Shown piece by piece: positions 39,501 through 52,000 of a stretch of 64,000 nucleotides of DNA. The notes under the pieces are model-generated. The model was not told where the DNA came from. It was given only the letters and a program-made list of their open reading frames with translations, and ran no database searches. Source of the stretch: Calliopsis andreniformis (lineage: Eukaryota > Arthropoda > Insecta > Hymenoptera > Andrenidae). Location of the stretch: contig NW_027480492.1 of assembly GCF_051401765.1 (NCBI RefSeq), forward strand, positions 620,001 to 684,000, read 5' to 3'. Every line of letters starts with the position of its first letter. Within the stretch, counting starts at the first letter, position 1. Made by a program: the position numbers and the translations under genes.

Positions 39501-42500
39501 AACACACAACCCTCAACCATCAATCCTCAATACTCAATCACCAATCCTTAATTCTCAATACTCAATAGAATATCCTGAAATCTCATGGTTCAATACTCAA
39601 TCCACAATATTCAATAATCAACTCTCAATCCACACACATCAGTTCTGATCACACAACCCTGAACGCTCAGTCCTCAATGTTCAATCCTCATTCCTCAATT
39701 CTCAATCTTCAATCCTCAATACTGAATCTTGAATCCTCAATCATCAATCCTCAATCTTCAATCCTCAGTCACCAATCCTCAATCTTCAATCCTCAATCCT
39801 CAATCCTCAATCCTCAATCCTCAATCCACAGTCCTTAGGCCTCAAACCTCAACCCTCAAATCTCAGAACTCATCCTCAATCCTCAATCCTCAATCCTCAA
39901 TCCTCAATCCTCAATCTTCAATCCTCAATACTCAATCTTCAATCCTCAATCCTCAATCCTCAATACTCAGCCATCAATCCTCAATTCTCAATACTCAATA
40001 GAATATCCTGAATTTTCAGGATTCAATACTCAAACCTCAACCCTCAACCGTCAGCCCTCATCCTCAATCCTCAATCCTCAATCCTCAATCCTCAATATTC
40101 AATCCTCAAGACTCAATCTTCCACCCTCAATCTTCAATCCTCAACCCTCAATCCTCAATCCTCAGTCTTCAATCCACAATCTTCAATACTCAATCGTCAA
40201 TCTTCAGTCCTCAATCCTCAATCCCCAATCCTCGTTCCTCAAACCTCAATCCTCAACCCTCACTCCTCATCCTCAATTCTCAATTCTCAATACTCAATCC
40301 TCAATCCTCAATCTTCAATCCTCAATAATCAATCTCCAATCCTAGTTCCTCAATTCACAATCCTCAATCCTTAAACCTCAATCTTGAATCCTCAATCCCC
40401 AGGCATCAAACTTGAATCCTCAATGCTCAATCCTCAATCCTCAGCCGTCAGTCCTCAATCCTCAATCCTCAATCCTCAAACCTCAATCCTCAACCGTCAG
40501 TCCTCGTCCTCAATCCTCAACCCTCAATCCTCAATCCTCTATCTTCAATCCTCAATACTCAATGTTCAATCCTCAATCCTCAATCCTCAATCCTCAATCC
40601 TCAAACCTCAATCCTCAACCCTCAGTCCTCATCCTCAATTCTCAATTCTCAATCCTCAAACCTCAATCCCCAATCCTCAACCTTCAATCCTCAATCCTCT
40701 ATCCTAAGTCCTCAATCCTCAACCTTCAATCCTCAATACTCAATCTTCAATCTTCAATCCTCAATCCTCAATCCTCAATCCTCAATTCTCAATCCTCAAT
40801 CCTCAATCTTCAATCCTTCATGCTCAATCTTCAATCCTCAATCCTCAATCCTCAATACTCAATCCTCAATCCTCAATCGTCAATCCTCAATCCTCAATCC
40901 TCTATCTTCAATCCTCAATCCTCAATTCTCAATGCTCAATACTCAATCTTCAATCCTTAATACTCAATCTTCAATCCTCAATCCTCAATCCTCAATCCTC
41001 AATCCTCAATCTTCAATCCTCAATCCTCAATCCTCAATCCTCAATCCTCAATCTTCAATCCTCAATCCCCAATCCTCAATCTTCAATCCTCAATCCTCAA
41101 TCCTCAATCCTCAATCCTCAAATCTCAATTCTCAATCCTCAATCCCCAATCCTCAATCTTCAATCCTCATTAATCAATCTCCAATCCTAGATCCTGAAAA
41201 CCCAATCCTCAATCCTTAATCCTCAACATTCAATCCTCAATCCCCAGTCCTCAATCTTCAATCCTCAATGCTCCATCCTCTATCCTCAATCCTCAGTCCT
41301 CAATCCTCAACCTTCAATCCTCAATACTCAATCTTCAATCCTCAATCTTCAGTACTCAATACTCAATCCTCAATCCTCAATCCTCAATCTTCAATCCTCA
41401 ATACTCAATCCTCAATCCTCAGTCCTCAATCCTCAATGTTCAATCCGCAATACCCAATCCTCAATCGTCAATACTCAATCCCCAATCCTCAATCCTCAAT
41501 CCTCAATACTCAACCCTCAATCGTCAATCCTCAATCCTCAATGTTCAATCCGCAATACCCAATCCTCAATGTTCAATCCTCAATACCCAATCCTCAATCT
41601 TCAATGCTCAATCCTCAATCCCCAATCCTCAATCCTCAATCCTCATTCATCAATCCTCAATACCCAATCCTCAATCTTCAATCCTCAATCCTCAATCCTC
41701 AATTCTCAACCCTCAATCCTTAGTCCTCAGTCCTCAAACCTCAATCCTCAAACCTCAGCCCTCATCCTCAATCCTCAATCCTCAATCCTCAATCCTCAAT
41801 CTTCAATCCTCAATACTCAATCTTCAATCCTCAATCCTCAGTCCACAAACCTCAATTCTGAATCCTCAATCCTGCATCCTCAATCTTCAGCCCTCAGTCC
41901 TCAACAATCAGTTGTCAATCCTCAATCCCCAATAGAATACCCTCAATTCACAGTCTTCAATACGTAATACTCAATCTGCAATCTTCAAGTCTCTATCCAC
42001 AAACATCAATTCTCATCACTCAACCGTGAACGCTCAGTCCTCAATGTTCAATCCTCAATCATCAATCCTCAATCCTCAATCCTCATTCCTCAATCCTCAA
42101 TCCTCAATCCTCTATCCTCAAACATCAAACCTCAATCTTCAACACTCAATCCTCAATCTTCAATCCTCAATACTCAATCCTCAATCCTCAATCCTCAATC
42201 CTCAATGTGCAATCCGCAATACCCAATCCTCAATCGTCAATCCTCAACCTTCAATCCTCAATCCTCTATCCTAAGTCCTCAATCCTCAACCTTCAATCCT
42301 CAATACTCAATCTTCAATCTTCAATCCTCAATCCTCAATCCTCATTCTTCAATCCTCAATACCCAATCCTGAATCTTCAATCCTCAATCCTCAATCCTCA
42401 ATATTCAACACACAACCCTCAACCATCAATCCTAAATACTCAATCATCAATCCTCAATTCTCAATACTCAATAGAATATCCTGTATTCTCATGGTTCAAT

Positions 42501-43945
42501 ACTCAATCCACAATATTCAATAATCAAATCTCAATCCACAAACATCAATTCTCATCACTCAACCCTGAACGCTCAGTCCTCAATGTTCAATCCTCATTCC
42601 TCAATTCTCAATCTTCAATCCTCAATACTGAATCTTCAATCCTCAATCCTCAATACTCAATCTTCAATCCTCAGTCCCCAATCCTCAATCTTCAATCCTC
42701 AATCCTCAATCCTCAATCCTCAATCCTCAATCCACAGTCCTTAGCCCACAAACCTCAACCCTCAACTGTCAGACCTCATCCTCAATCCTCAATCCTCAAT
42801 CCTCAATCCTCAATCCTCAATCTTCAATCCTCAATACTCAATCTTCAATCCTCAATCCTCAATCCTCAATACCAAACCATCAATCCTCAATTCTCAATAC
42901 TCAATAGAATATCCTGAATTTTCAGGATTCAATACTCAAACCTCAATCCCCAACCCTCAGCCCTCATCCTCAATCCTCATTCCTCAATCCTCAATCCTCA
43001 ATATTCAATCCTCAATCCTCAATACTCAATCCTCAATCCTCAATCCTCAGTCATCAATCCTCAATCTTCAATACTCAATCGTCAATCCTCAGTCCTCAAT
43101 CCTCAATCCCCAATCCTCGTTCCTCAAACCTCAATCCTCAACCCTCAGTCCTCATCCTCAGTTCACAATTCTCTATCCTCAATCCTCAATCCTCAATCCT
43201 CAATCTTCAATCCTCAATAATCAATCTCCAATCCTAGATCCTCAATCCCCAATCCTCAAGCCTTAATCCTCAATCTTCAATCCTCAATCCCCAGTCCTCA
43301 AACTACAATCCTCAATGCTCAATCCTCAATCCTCAGTCCTCAGTCCTCAATCCTCAATCCTCAATCCTCAATCCTCAAACGTCAATCCTCAACCGTCAGT
43401 CCTCGTCCTCAATCCTCAACCCTCAATCCTCAATCCTCAATCCTCAATCCTCAGTCCTCAACCTTCAATCCTCAATACTCATTCTTCAACCCTCAGTACT
43501 CAATCCCCAATTCTCAATCCTCAATCCTCAATCCTCAATCCTCAATATTCAATCCTCAATCCTCAATCTTCAATCCTCAATACTCAACCTTCAATCCTCA
43601 ATCCTCAATCCTCAGTCCCCAATTCTCTATCCTCAATCGTCAGGCTTCAGTACTCAATACTCACTCTTCAATCCTCAATCCTAAATCCTCATTCCTCAAT
43701 CCTCAATCCTAAATCCTCATTCCTCAATCCTCAATCCTCAATCCTCTATCCTCAATCATCAATCCTCAATCGTCAATACTCAATCCTCAATCTTCAATCC
43801 TCAATACTCAATCCTCAATCCTCAATCCTCAATCCTAAATGTTCAATCCGCAATACCCAATCCTCAATCGTCAATCCTCAATCACCAATCCTCAATCTTC
43901 AATCCTCAACCCTCAATCCTCAATCCTCAATCCTCAATCCTCAAT
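35697..43945 (+). repeat. Large direct duplication A, copy 2
   Basis: This is the second copy of the 8.2-kb block that opens the window. Relative to copy 1 it has lost 15 bp near 35,740 (a two-unit loss plus one base, leaving a 6-bp TCAATC scar) and gained one heptamer near 39,290. The A-to-T change at 37,724 removes a TAA present in copy 1, which is why one frame stays open longer here. The left portion overlaps the end of duplication C copy 2, and the right portion (from 41,519) overlaps duplication E. The block is therefore a mosaic joined to neighbouring families rather than an isolated unit. Confidence 0.9.
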
Positions 43946-46900
43946 CTTTAATCCTCAATCCTCAATACTCAATCCTCGATCCTAAATCTTCAACCCTCAA
44001 TCCTCAATCCTCAATCCTCAATACTCAATCCTCACTCTTCAATCCTCAATCCTCAGTCCACAAACCTCAATTCTGAATCCTCAATCCTGCATCCTCAATC
44101 TTCAGCCCTCAGTCTTCAACAATCAGTTGTCAATCCTCAATCCCCAATAGAATATCCTCAATTCACAGTTTTCAATACGCAATACTCAATCCGCAATCTT
44201 CAAATCTCTATCCACAAACATCAATTCTCATCACTCAACTCTCAACGCTCAGAACTCAATCCTCAATCTTCAATCCTCAATACTCAATCCTCAATCCTCA
44301 ATCCTCAATCCTAAATGTTCAATCCGCAATACCCAATCCTCAATCGTCAATCCTCAAACCCCAATCCTCAATCTTCAATCCTCAACCCTCAATCCTCAAT
44401 CCTCAATCCTCAATACTCAATCCTCAATCTTCAATCCTCAATCCTCAATCCTCAATCCTCAATCCTCAATCTTCAATCCTCAGTACTCAATCTGCAATCT
44501 TCAATCCTCAATCCTCAATCCTCAATACTCATTCTTCAATACTCAATACCCAATACTCAATCATCAATCCTCAATCCTCAATCCTCAATCCTCGATTCTC
44601 AAACCTCAATCCTCAATCCTCAGACCGTAAACATCAATATTCAACCTTCGGTCCTCGTCCTCAATCCATAACCCTCAATCCTCAATCCTCAATTCTCAAC
44701 CCTCAACCCTCAGTCCTCAGTCCTCAAACCTCAATCCTCAAACCTCAGCCCTCATCCTCAATCCTCAATCCTCTATCCTCAATCCTCAATCTTCAATCCT
44801 CAATACTCAATCTTGAACCCTCAATCCTCAGTCCACAAACCACAATTCTGAATCCTCAACCCTGCATCCTCAGTCTTCAGCCCTCAGTCCTCAACAATCA
44901 GTTGTCAATCCTCAATCGCCAATAGAACATCCTCAATTCACAGTTTTCAATACTCAATACTCAATCTGCAATCCTCAATCCTCAATACTCAAACCTCAAT
45001 CCTCAACCTTCAATCCTCAATACTCAATCTTCTACCCACAATCCTCAATCCCCAATTCTCAATCCTTAATCCTCAATCCTCAATCTTCAATATTCAATCC
45101 TCAATACTCAATCTTCAATCCTCAATCCTCAATCCCCAATCCTCAAACCTCAATCCTCAACCCTCAGTCCTCAACCTCAATTCTCAATCCTCAATCCTCA
45201 ATCCTCAATCCCCAATCCTCAACCTTCAATCCTCAATCCTCAATCCTCAATCCTCAATCCTCAACCTTCAATCCTCAATACTCAATCTTCAATTCTCAAT
45301 CCTCAATCCTCAATCCTCAGACCTCAAACATCAATATTCAACCCTCGGTCCTTCGCCTCAATCCACAACCCTCAATCCTCAATCCTCAATCTTCAATCAT
45401 CAATATTCAATCTTCAATCCTCAATCCTCAATCCTCAATCCTCAATCCTCAATCCTCAATCTTTAATCCTGAATCCTCAATACTCAATCCTCAATCCTAA
45501 ATCTTCAACCCTCAATACTCAATCTTCAATCCACAATCCCCAATCCTCAATCCTCAATCCTCAAACCTCAATCCTCAATAATCAATCCTCAATACTCAAT
45601 CCTCAATCGTCAATCCTCAATCTTCAATACTCAATCCTCAATCCTCAATCCTCAATCCTCAATACTCAACCATCAATCCTCAATTCTCAATACTCAATAG
45701 AATATCCTGAATTCTCAGTATTCAATACTCAAAACTCAATCCTCAACCCTCAGCCCTCAGCCCTCATTCTCCATCCTCAATCCTCAATCCTCAATCCTCA
45801 ACCTTCAATCCCCAATACTCAATCTTCAATCCTCAATCCTCAATCCTCAATCCTCAATCCTCAACCATCAGTCATCAATACTCAATCTTCAATACTCAAT
45901 CCTCAATCCTCAATACACAATCCTCAATCCTCAATCCTCAATCCTCAATCCTCAAACCTCAATCCTCAACCCTCAGTCCACATCCACAATTCTCAATTCT
46001 CAATCCTCAAACCTCAATCCCCAATCCTCAACCTTCAATACTCAATCCTCTATCCTAAGTCCTCAATCCTCAACCTTCAATCCTCAATACTCAATCTTCA
46101 ATCTTCAATCCTCAATCCTCAATCCTCAATCCTCAATTCTCAATCCTCAATCCTCAATCTTCAATCCTTCATACTCAATCTTCAATCCTCAATCCTCAAT
46201 CCTCAATCCTCAATCCTCAATCCTCAATCGTCAATCCTCAATCCTCAATCCTCTATCTTCAACCCTCAATCCTCAATTCTCAATGCTCAATACTCAATCT
46301 TCAATCCTTAATACTCAATCTTCAATCCTCAATCCTCAATCCTCAATCCTCAATCCTCAATCTTCAATCCTCAATCCTCAATCCTCAATCCTCAATCCTC
46401 AATCTTCAATCCTCAATCCCCAATCCTCAATCTTCAATCCGCAATCCTCAATCCTCAATCCTCAATCCTCAAATCTCAATTCTCAATCGTCAATCCCCAA
46501 TCCTCAATCTTCAATCCTCATTAATCAATCTCCAATCCTAGATCCTGAAAACCCAATCCTCAATCCTTAATCCTCAGCATTCAATCCTCAATCCCCAGGC
46601 CTCAATCTTCAATCCTCAATGCTCCATCCTCTATCCTTAATCCTCAGTCCTCAATCCTCAACCTTCAATCCTCAATACTCAATCTTCAATCCTCAATACT
46701 CAATCCTCAATCCTCAATCCTCAATCTTCAATCCTCAATACTCAATCCTCAATCCTCAGTCCTCAATCCTCAATGTTCAATCCGCAATACCCAATCCTCA
46801 ATCGTCAATACTCAATCCCCAATCCTCAGTCCTCAATCCTCAATACTCAACCCTCAATCGTCAATCCTCAATCCTCAATGTTCAATCCGCAATACCCAAA

Positions 46901-47113
46901 CCTCAATGTTCAATCCGCAATACCCAATCCTCAATCTTCAATGCTCAATCCTCAATCCCCAATCCTCAAGCCTCAATCCTCAATCCTCAATCCTCAATCC
47001 TCAATCCACAGTCCTTAGGCCTCAAACCTCAACCCTCAAATCTCAGAACTCATCCTCAATCCTCAATCCTCAATCCTCAATCCTCAATCCTCAATCTTCA
47101 ATCCTCAATACTC
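41519..47113 (+). repeat. Duplication E, copy 1 (16.88-kb offset)
   Basis: The block matches 58,399-64,000 at offset 16,880, becoming 16,887 after one extra heptamer near 62,190. Landmark pairs are 41,902/58,782, 44,117/60,997 and 44,892/61,772 (CAACAATCAG island) and 45,328/62,215 (CTCGGTCC island). T43482 here is private; the equivalents at 7,779 and 60,362 are A. The first 2.4 kb also belongs to duplications A and B, so that core is present four times in the window. Confidence 0.9.
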
Positions 47114-47114
47114 A

Positions 47115-49020
47115 ATCTTCAATCCTCAATCCTCAATCCTCAATACTCAACCATCAATCCTCAATTCTCAATACTCAATAGAATATCCTGAAATTTCAGG
47201 ATTCAATACTCAAACCTCAACCCTCAACCCTCAGCCCTCATCCTCAATCCTCAATCCTCAATCCTCAATCCTCAATATTCAATCCTCAAGACTCAATCTT
47301 CCACCCTCGATCCTCAATCCTCAACCCTCAATCCTCAATCCTCAGTCTTCAATTCACAATCTTCAATACTCAATCGTCAATCTTCAGTCCTCAATCCTCA
47401 ATCCCCAATCCTCGTTCCTCAAACCTCAATCCTCAACCCTCACTCCTCATCCTCAATTCTCAATTCTCAATACTCAATCCTCAATCCTCAATCTTCAATC
47501 CTCAATCATCAATCTCCAATCCTAGTTCCTCAATTCACAATCCTCAATCCTTAAACCTCAATCTTGAATCCTCAATCCCCAGGCATCAAACTTCAATCCT
47601 CAATGCTCAATCCTCAATCCTCAGCCGTCAGTCCTCAATCCTCAATCCTCAATCCTCAAACCTCAATCCTCAACCGTCAGTCCTCGTCCTCAATCCTCAA
47701 CCCTCAATCCTCAATCCTGAATCTTCAATCCTCAATACTCAATGTTCAATCCTCAATCCTCAATCCTCAATCCTCAATCCTCAAACCTCAATCCTCAACC
47801 CTCAGTCCTCATCCTCAATTCTCAATTCTCAATCCTCAAACCTCAATCCCCAATCCTCAACCTTCAATCCTCAATCCTCTATCCTAAGTCCTCAATCCTC
47901 AACCTTCAATCCTCAGTACTCAATCTTCAATCTTCAATCCTCAATCCTCAATCCTCAATCCTCAATTCTCAATCCTCAATCCTCAATCTTCAATCCTTCA
48001 TACTCAATCTTCAATCCTCAATCCTCAATCCTCAATACTCAATCCTCAATCCTCAATCGTCAATCCTCAATCCTCAATCCTCTATCTTCAATCCTCAATC
48101 CTCAATTCTCAATGCTCAATACTCAATCTTCAATCCTTAATACTCAATCTTCAATCCTCAATCCTCAATCCTCAATCCTCAATCCTCAATCCTCAATCTT
48201 CAATCCTCAATCCTCAATCCTCAATCCTCAATCCTCAATCTTCAATCCTCAATCCCCAATCCTCAATCTTCAATCCTCAATCCTCAATCCTCAATCCTCA
48301 ATCCTCAAATCTCAATTCTCAATCCTCAATCCCCAATCCTCAATCTTCAATCCTCATTAATCAATCTCCAATCCTAGATCCTGAAAACCCAATCCTCAAT
48401 CCTTAATCCTCAACATTCAATCCTCAATCCCCAGTCCTCAATCTTCAATCCTCAATGCTCCATCCTCTATCCTCAATCCTCAGTCCTCAATCCTCAACCT
48501 TCAATCCTCAATACTCAATCTTCAATCCTCAATCTTCAATACTCAATACTCAATCCTCAATCCTCAATCCTCAATCTTCAATCCTCAATACTCAATCCTC
48601 AATCCTCAGTCGTCAATCCTCAATGTTCAATCCTCAATACCCAATCCTCAATCTTCAATGTTCAATCCTCAATACCCAATCCTCAATCTTCAATGCTCAA
48701 TCCTCAATCCCCAATCCTCAATCCTCAATCCTCATTCATCAATCCTCAATACCCAATCCTCAATCTTCAATCCTCAATCCTCAATCCTCAATTCTCAACC
48801 CTCAATCCTTAGTCCTCAGTCCTCAAACCTCAATCCTCAAACCTCAGCCCTCATCCTCAATCCTCAATCCTCAATCCTCAATCCTCAATCCTCAATCTTC
48901 AATCCTCAATACTCAATCTTCAATCCTCAATCCTCAGTCCACAAACCTCAATTCTGAATCCTCAATCCTGCATCCTCAATCTTCAGCCCTCAGTCCTCAA
49001 TCCTCCTTCCTCAATCCTCA
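47115..49020 (+). repeat. 1.9-kb tandem duplication, copy 1
   Basis: The block matches 49,021-50,925 at offset 1,906, falling to 1,899 and then 1,892 through two heptamer losses. Landmarks are the palindrome at 47,181 versus the hairpin at 49,087, and TTGAATCC at 47,564 versus 49,470. The right end contains CCTCCTTCC (49,001), a word seen otherwise only at 50,893. A partial third copy of the 47,430-48,430 portion lies at 54,890-55,890 (offset 7,460). Confidence 0.88.
47185..47202 (+). repeat. Perfect 18-bp palindrome
   Basis: At this copy of the hairpin island the loop TT has become AT through one substitution, giving ATCCTGAAATTTCAGGAT, which equals its own reverse complement. The tandem copy at 49,087 and all other family members keep the TT form. 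Confidence 0.95.
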
Positions 49021-50925
49021 ATCCTCAATCCTCAATCCTCAATCCTCAATACTCAACCATCAATCCTCAATTCTCAATACTCAATAGAATATCCTGAATT
49101 TTCAGGATTCAATACTCAAACCTCAACCCTCAACCCTCAGCCCTCATCCTCAATCCTCAATCCTCAATCCTCAATCCTCAATATTCAATCCTCAAGACTC
49201 AATCTTCCACCCTCAATCCTCAATCCTCAACCCTCAATCCTCAATCCTCAGTCTTCAATCCACAATCTTCAATACTCAATCGTCAATCTTCAGTCCTCAA
49301 TCCTCAATCCCCAATCCTCGTTCCTCAAACCTCAATCCTCAACCCTCACTCCTCATCCTCAATTCTCAATTCTCAATACTCAATCCTCAATCCTCAATCT
49401 TCAATCCTCAATAATCAATCTCCAATCCTAGTTCCTCAATTCACAATCCTCAATCCTTAAACCTCAATCTTGAATCCTCAATCCCCAGGCATCAAACTTC
49501 AATCCTCAATGCTCAATCCTCAATCCTCAGCCGTCAGTCCTCAATCCTCAATCCTCAATCCTCAAACCTCAATCCTCAACCGTCAGTCCTCGTCCTCAAT
49601 CCTCAACCCTCAATCCTCAATCCTCAATCTTCAATCCTCAATACTCAATGTTCAATCCTCAATCCTCAATCCTCAATCCTGAATCCTCAAACCTCAATCC
49701 TCAACCCTCAGTCCTCATCCTCAATTCTCGATTCTCAATCCTCAAACCTCAATCCCCAATCCTCAACCTTCAATCCTCAATCCTCTATCCTAAGTCCTCA
49801 ATCCTCAACCTTCAATCCTCAGTACTCAATCTTCAATCTTCAATCCTCAATCCTCAATCCTCAATCCTCAATTCTCAATCCTCAATCCTCAATCTTCAAT
49901 CCTTCATACTCAATCTTCAATCCTCAATCCTCAATCCTCAATACTCAATCCTCAATCCTCAATCGTCAATCCTCAATCCTCAATCCTCTATCTTCAATCC
50001 TCAATCCTCAATTCTCAATGCTCAATACTCAATCTTCAATCCTTAATACTCAATCTTCAATCCTCAATCCTCAATCCTCAATCCTCAATCCTCAATCTTC
50101 AATCCTCAATCCTCAATCCTCAATCCTCAATCCTCAATCTTCAATCCTCAATCCCCAATCCTCAATCTTCAATCCTCAATCCTCAATCCTCAATCCTCAA
50201 TCCTCAAATCTCAATTCTCAATCCTCAATCCCCAATCCTCAATCTTCAATCCTCATTAATCAATCTCCAATCCTAGATCCTGAAAACCCAATCCTCAATC
50301 CTTAATCCTCAACATTCAATCCTCAATCCCCAGTCCTCAATCTTCAATCCTCAATGCTCCATCCTCTATCCTCAATCCTCAGTCCTCAATCCTCAACCTT
50401 CAATCCTCAATACTCAATCTTCAATCCTCAATCTTCAATACTCAATACTCAATCCTCAATCCTCAATCCTCAATCTTCAATCCTCAATACTCAATCCTCA
50501 ATCCTCAGTCCTCAATCCTCAATGTTCAATCCTCAATACCCAATCCTCAATCTTCAATGTTCAATCCTCAATACCCAATCCTCAATCTTCAATGCTCAAT
50601 CCTCAATCCCCAATCCTCAATCCTCAATCCTCATTCATCAATCCTCAATACCCAATCCTCAATCTTCAATCCTCAATCCTCAATCCTCAATTCTCAACCC
50701 TCAATCCTTAGTCCTCAGTCCTCAAACCTCAATCCTCAAACCTCAGCCCTCATTCTCAATCCTCAATCCTCAATCCTCAATCCTCAATCTTCAATCCTCA
50801 ATACTCAATCTTCAATCCTCAATCCTCAGTCCACAAACCTCAATTCTGAATCCTCAATCCTGCATCCTCAATCTTCAGCCCTCAGTCCTCAATCCTCCTT
50901 CCTCAATCCTCAATCCTCAATCCTC
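49021..50925 (+). repeat. 1.9-kb tandem duplication, copy 2
   Basis: This copy directly follows copy 1 with no unique spacer. At its hairpin (49,087) it keeps the common TT-loop form, whereas copy 1 has the fully palindromic form. It continues past the CCTCCTTCC word into TCATTCCTC sequence, whereas copy 1 at the same point re-enters the start of the unit; this marks the tandem junction. Confidence 0.88.
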
Positions 50926-52000
50926 AATCCTCATTCCTCAATCCTCAATCCTCAATCCTCTATCCTCAAACATCAAACCTCAATCTTCAACACTCAATCC
51001 TCAATCTTCAATCCTCAATACACAATCCTCAATCCTCAATCCTCAATCCTCAATGTGCAATCCGCAATACCCAATCCTCAATCGTCAATCCTCAATCCCC
51101 AATCCTCAATCTTCAATGCTCAACCCTCAATCCTCAATCCTCAATCCTCAATACTCAATCCTCAATCCTCAATCCTCAATCCCCAATGTACAATCCGCAA
51201 TACCCAACCCTCAATCTTCAATCCTCAATCCTCAATCCCCAATCCTCAATCCTCAATCCTCAATCCTCAATCCTCAATCCTCAATCCTCTATCCTCAATC
51301 CTCAGTCCTCAATCCTCAATCTTCAAACCTCAATCCTCAACCCTCAGTCGTCATCTTCAACACTCAATCTTCAATCCTCAATCCTCAATCCTCAATCCTC
51401 AATCCTCAATCTTCAATCATCAATACTCAATCTTCAATCCTCGGTCCTCAATCCTCAATCGTCAATCTCCAATCCTGAATACTCAATCTTCAATCCTCAA
51501 TCTTCAATCCTCAATCCTCATTCCTCAATCCTCGATTCTCAATCCTCAATCCTCAATCCTGAATCCTCATTCCTGAATCCTCAACGTTCAGCCACCACTC
51601 CTCAACAATCAGTTGTCAATCCTCAATCCTCAATAGAGTATCATCAATTCACAGTTTTCATTACTCAATACTCAATCTGCAATCTTGAAATCTCTATTCA
51701 CAAACATCAATTCTCATCACTCAACCATCAACACTCAGTCCCCAATACTCAATATTCAATCCTCAATCCTCAATCCTCAATCTTCAATCCTCAAACTTCA
51801 ATCCTCAATACTCAATCTTCAATCCTCAATCCTCAATCCTCAATCCTCATTCTTCAATCCTCAATACCCAATCCTGAATCTTCAATCCTCAATCCTCAAT
51901 CCTCAATATTCAATCCTCAATAATCAATCTCCAATCCTAGATCCTCAATCCCCAATCCTCAAGCCTTAATCCTCAATCTTCAATCCTCAATACCCAGTCC
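50926..52000 (+). repeat. Mosaic heptamer segment with the most diverged island
   Basis: This segment has no long partner elsewhere in the window. It mixes words known from 6,370-6,540 (TCTATCCTCAAAC, ATGTGCAATCCGC) and from 12,400 (TCGGTCC, CTGAATACTC). It also holds the copy of the CAACAATCAG island with the most private changes (51,584-51,740). Nothing other than heptamer-derived sequence is visible. Confidence 0.75.
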
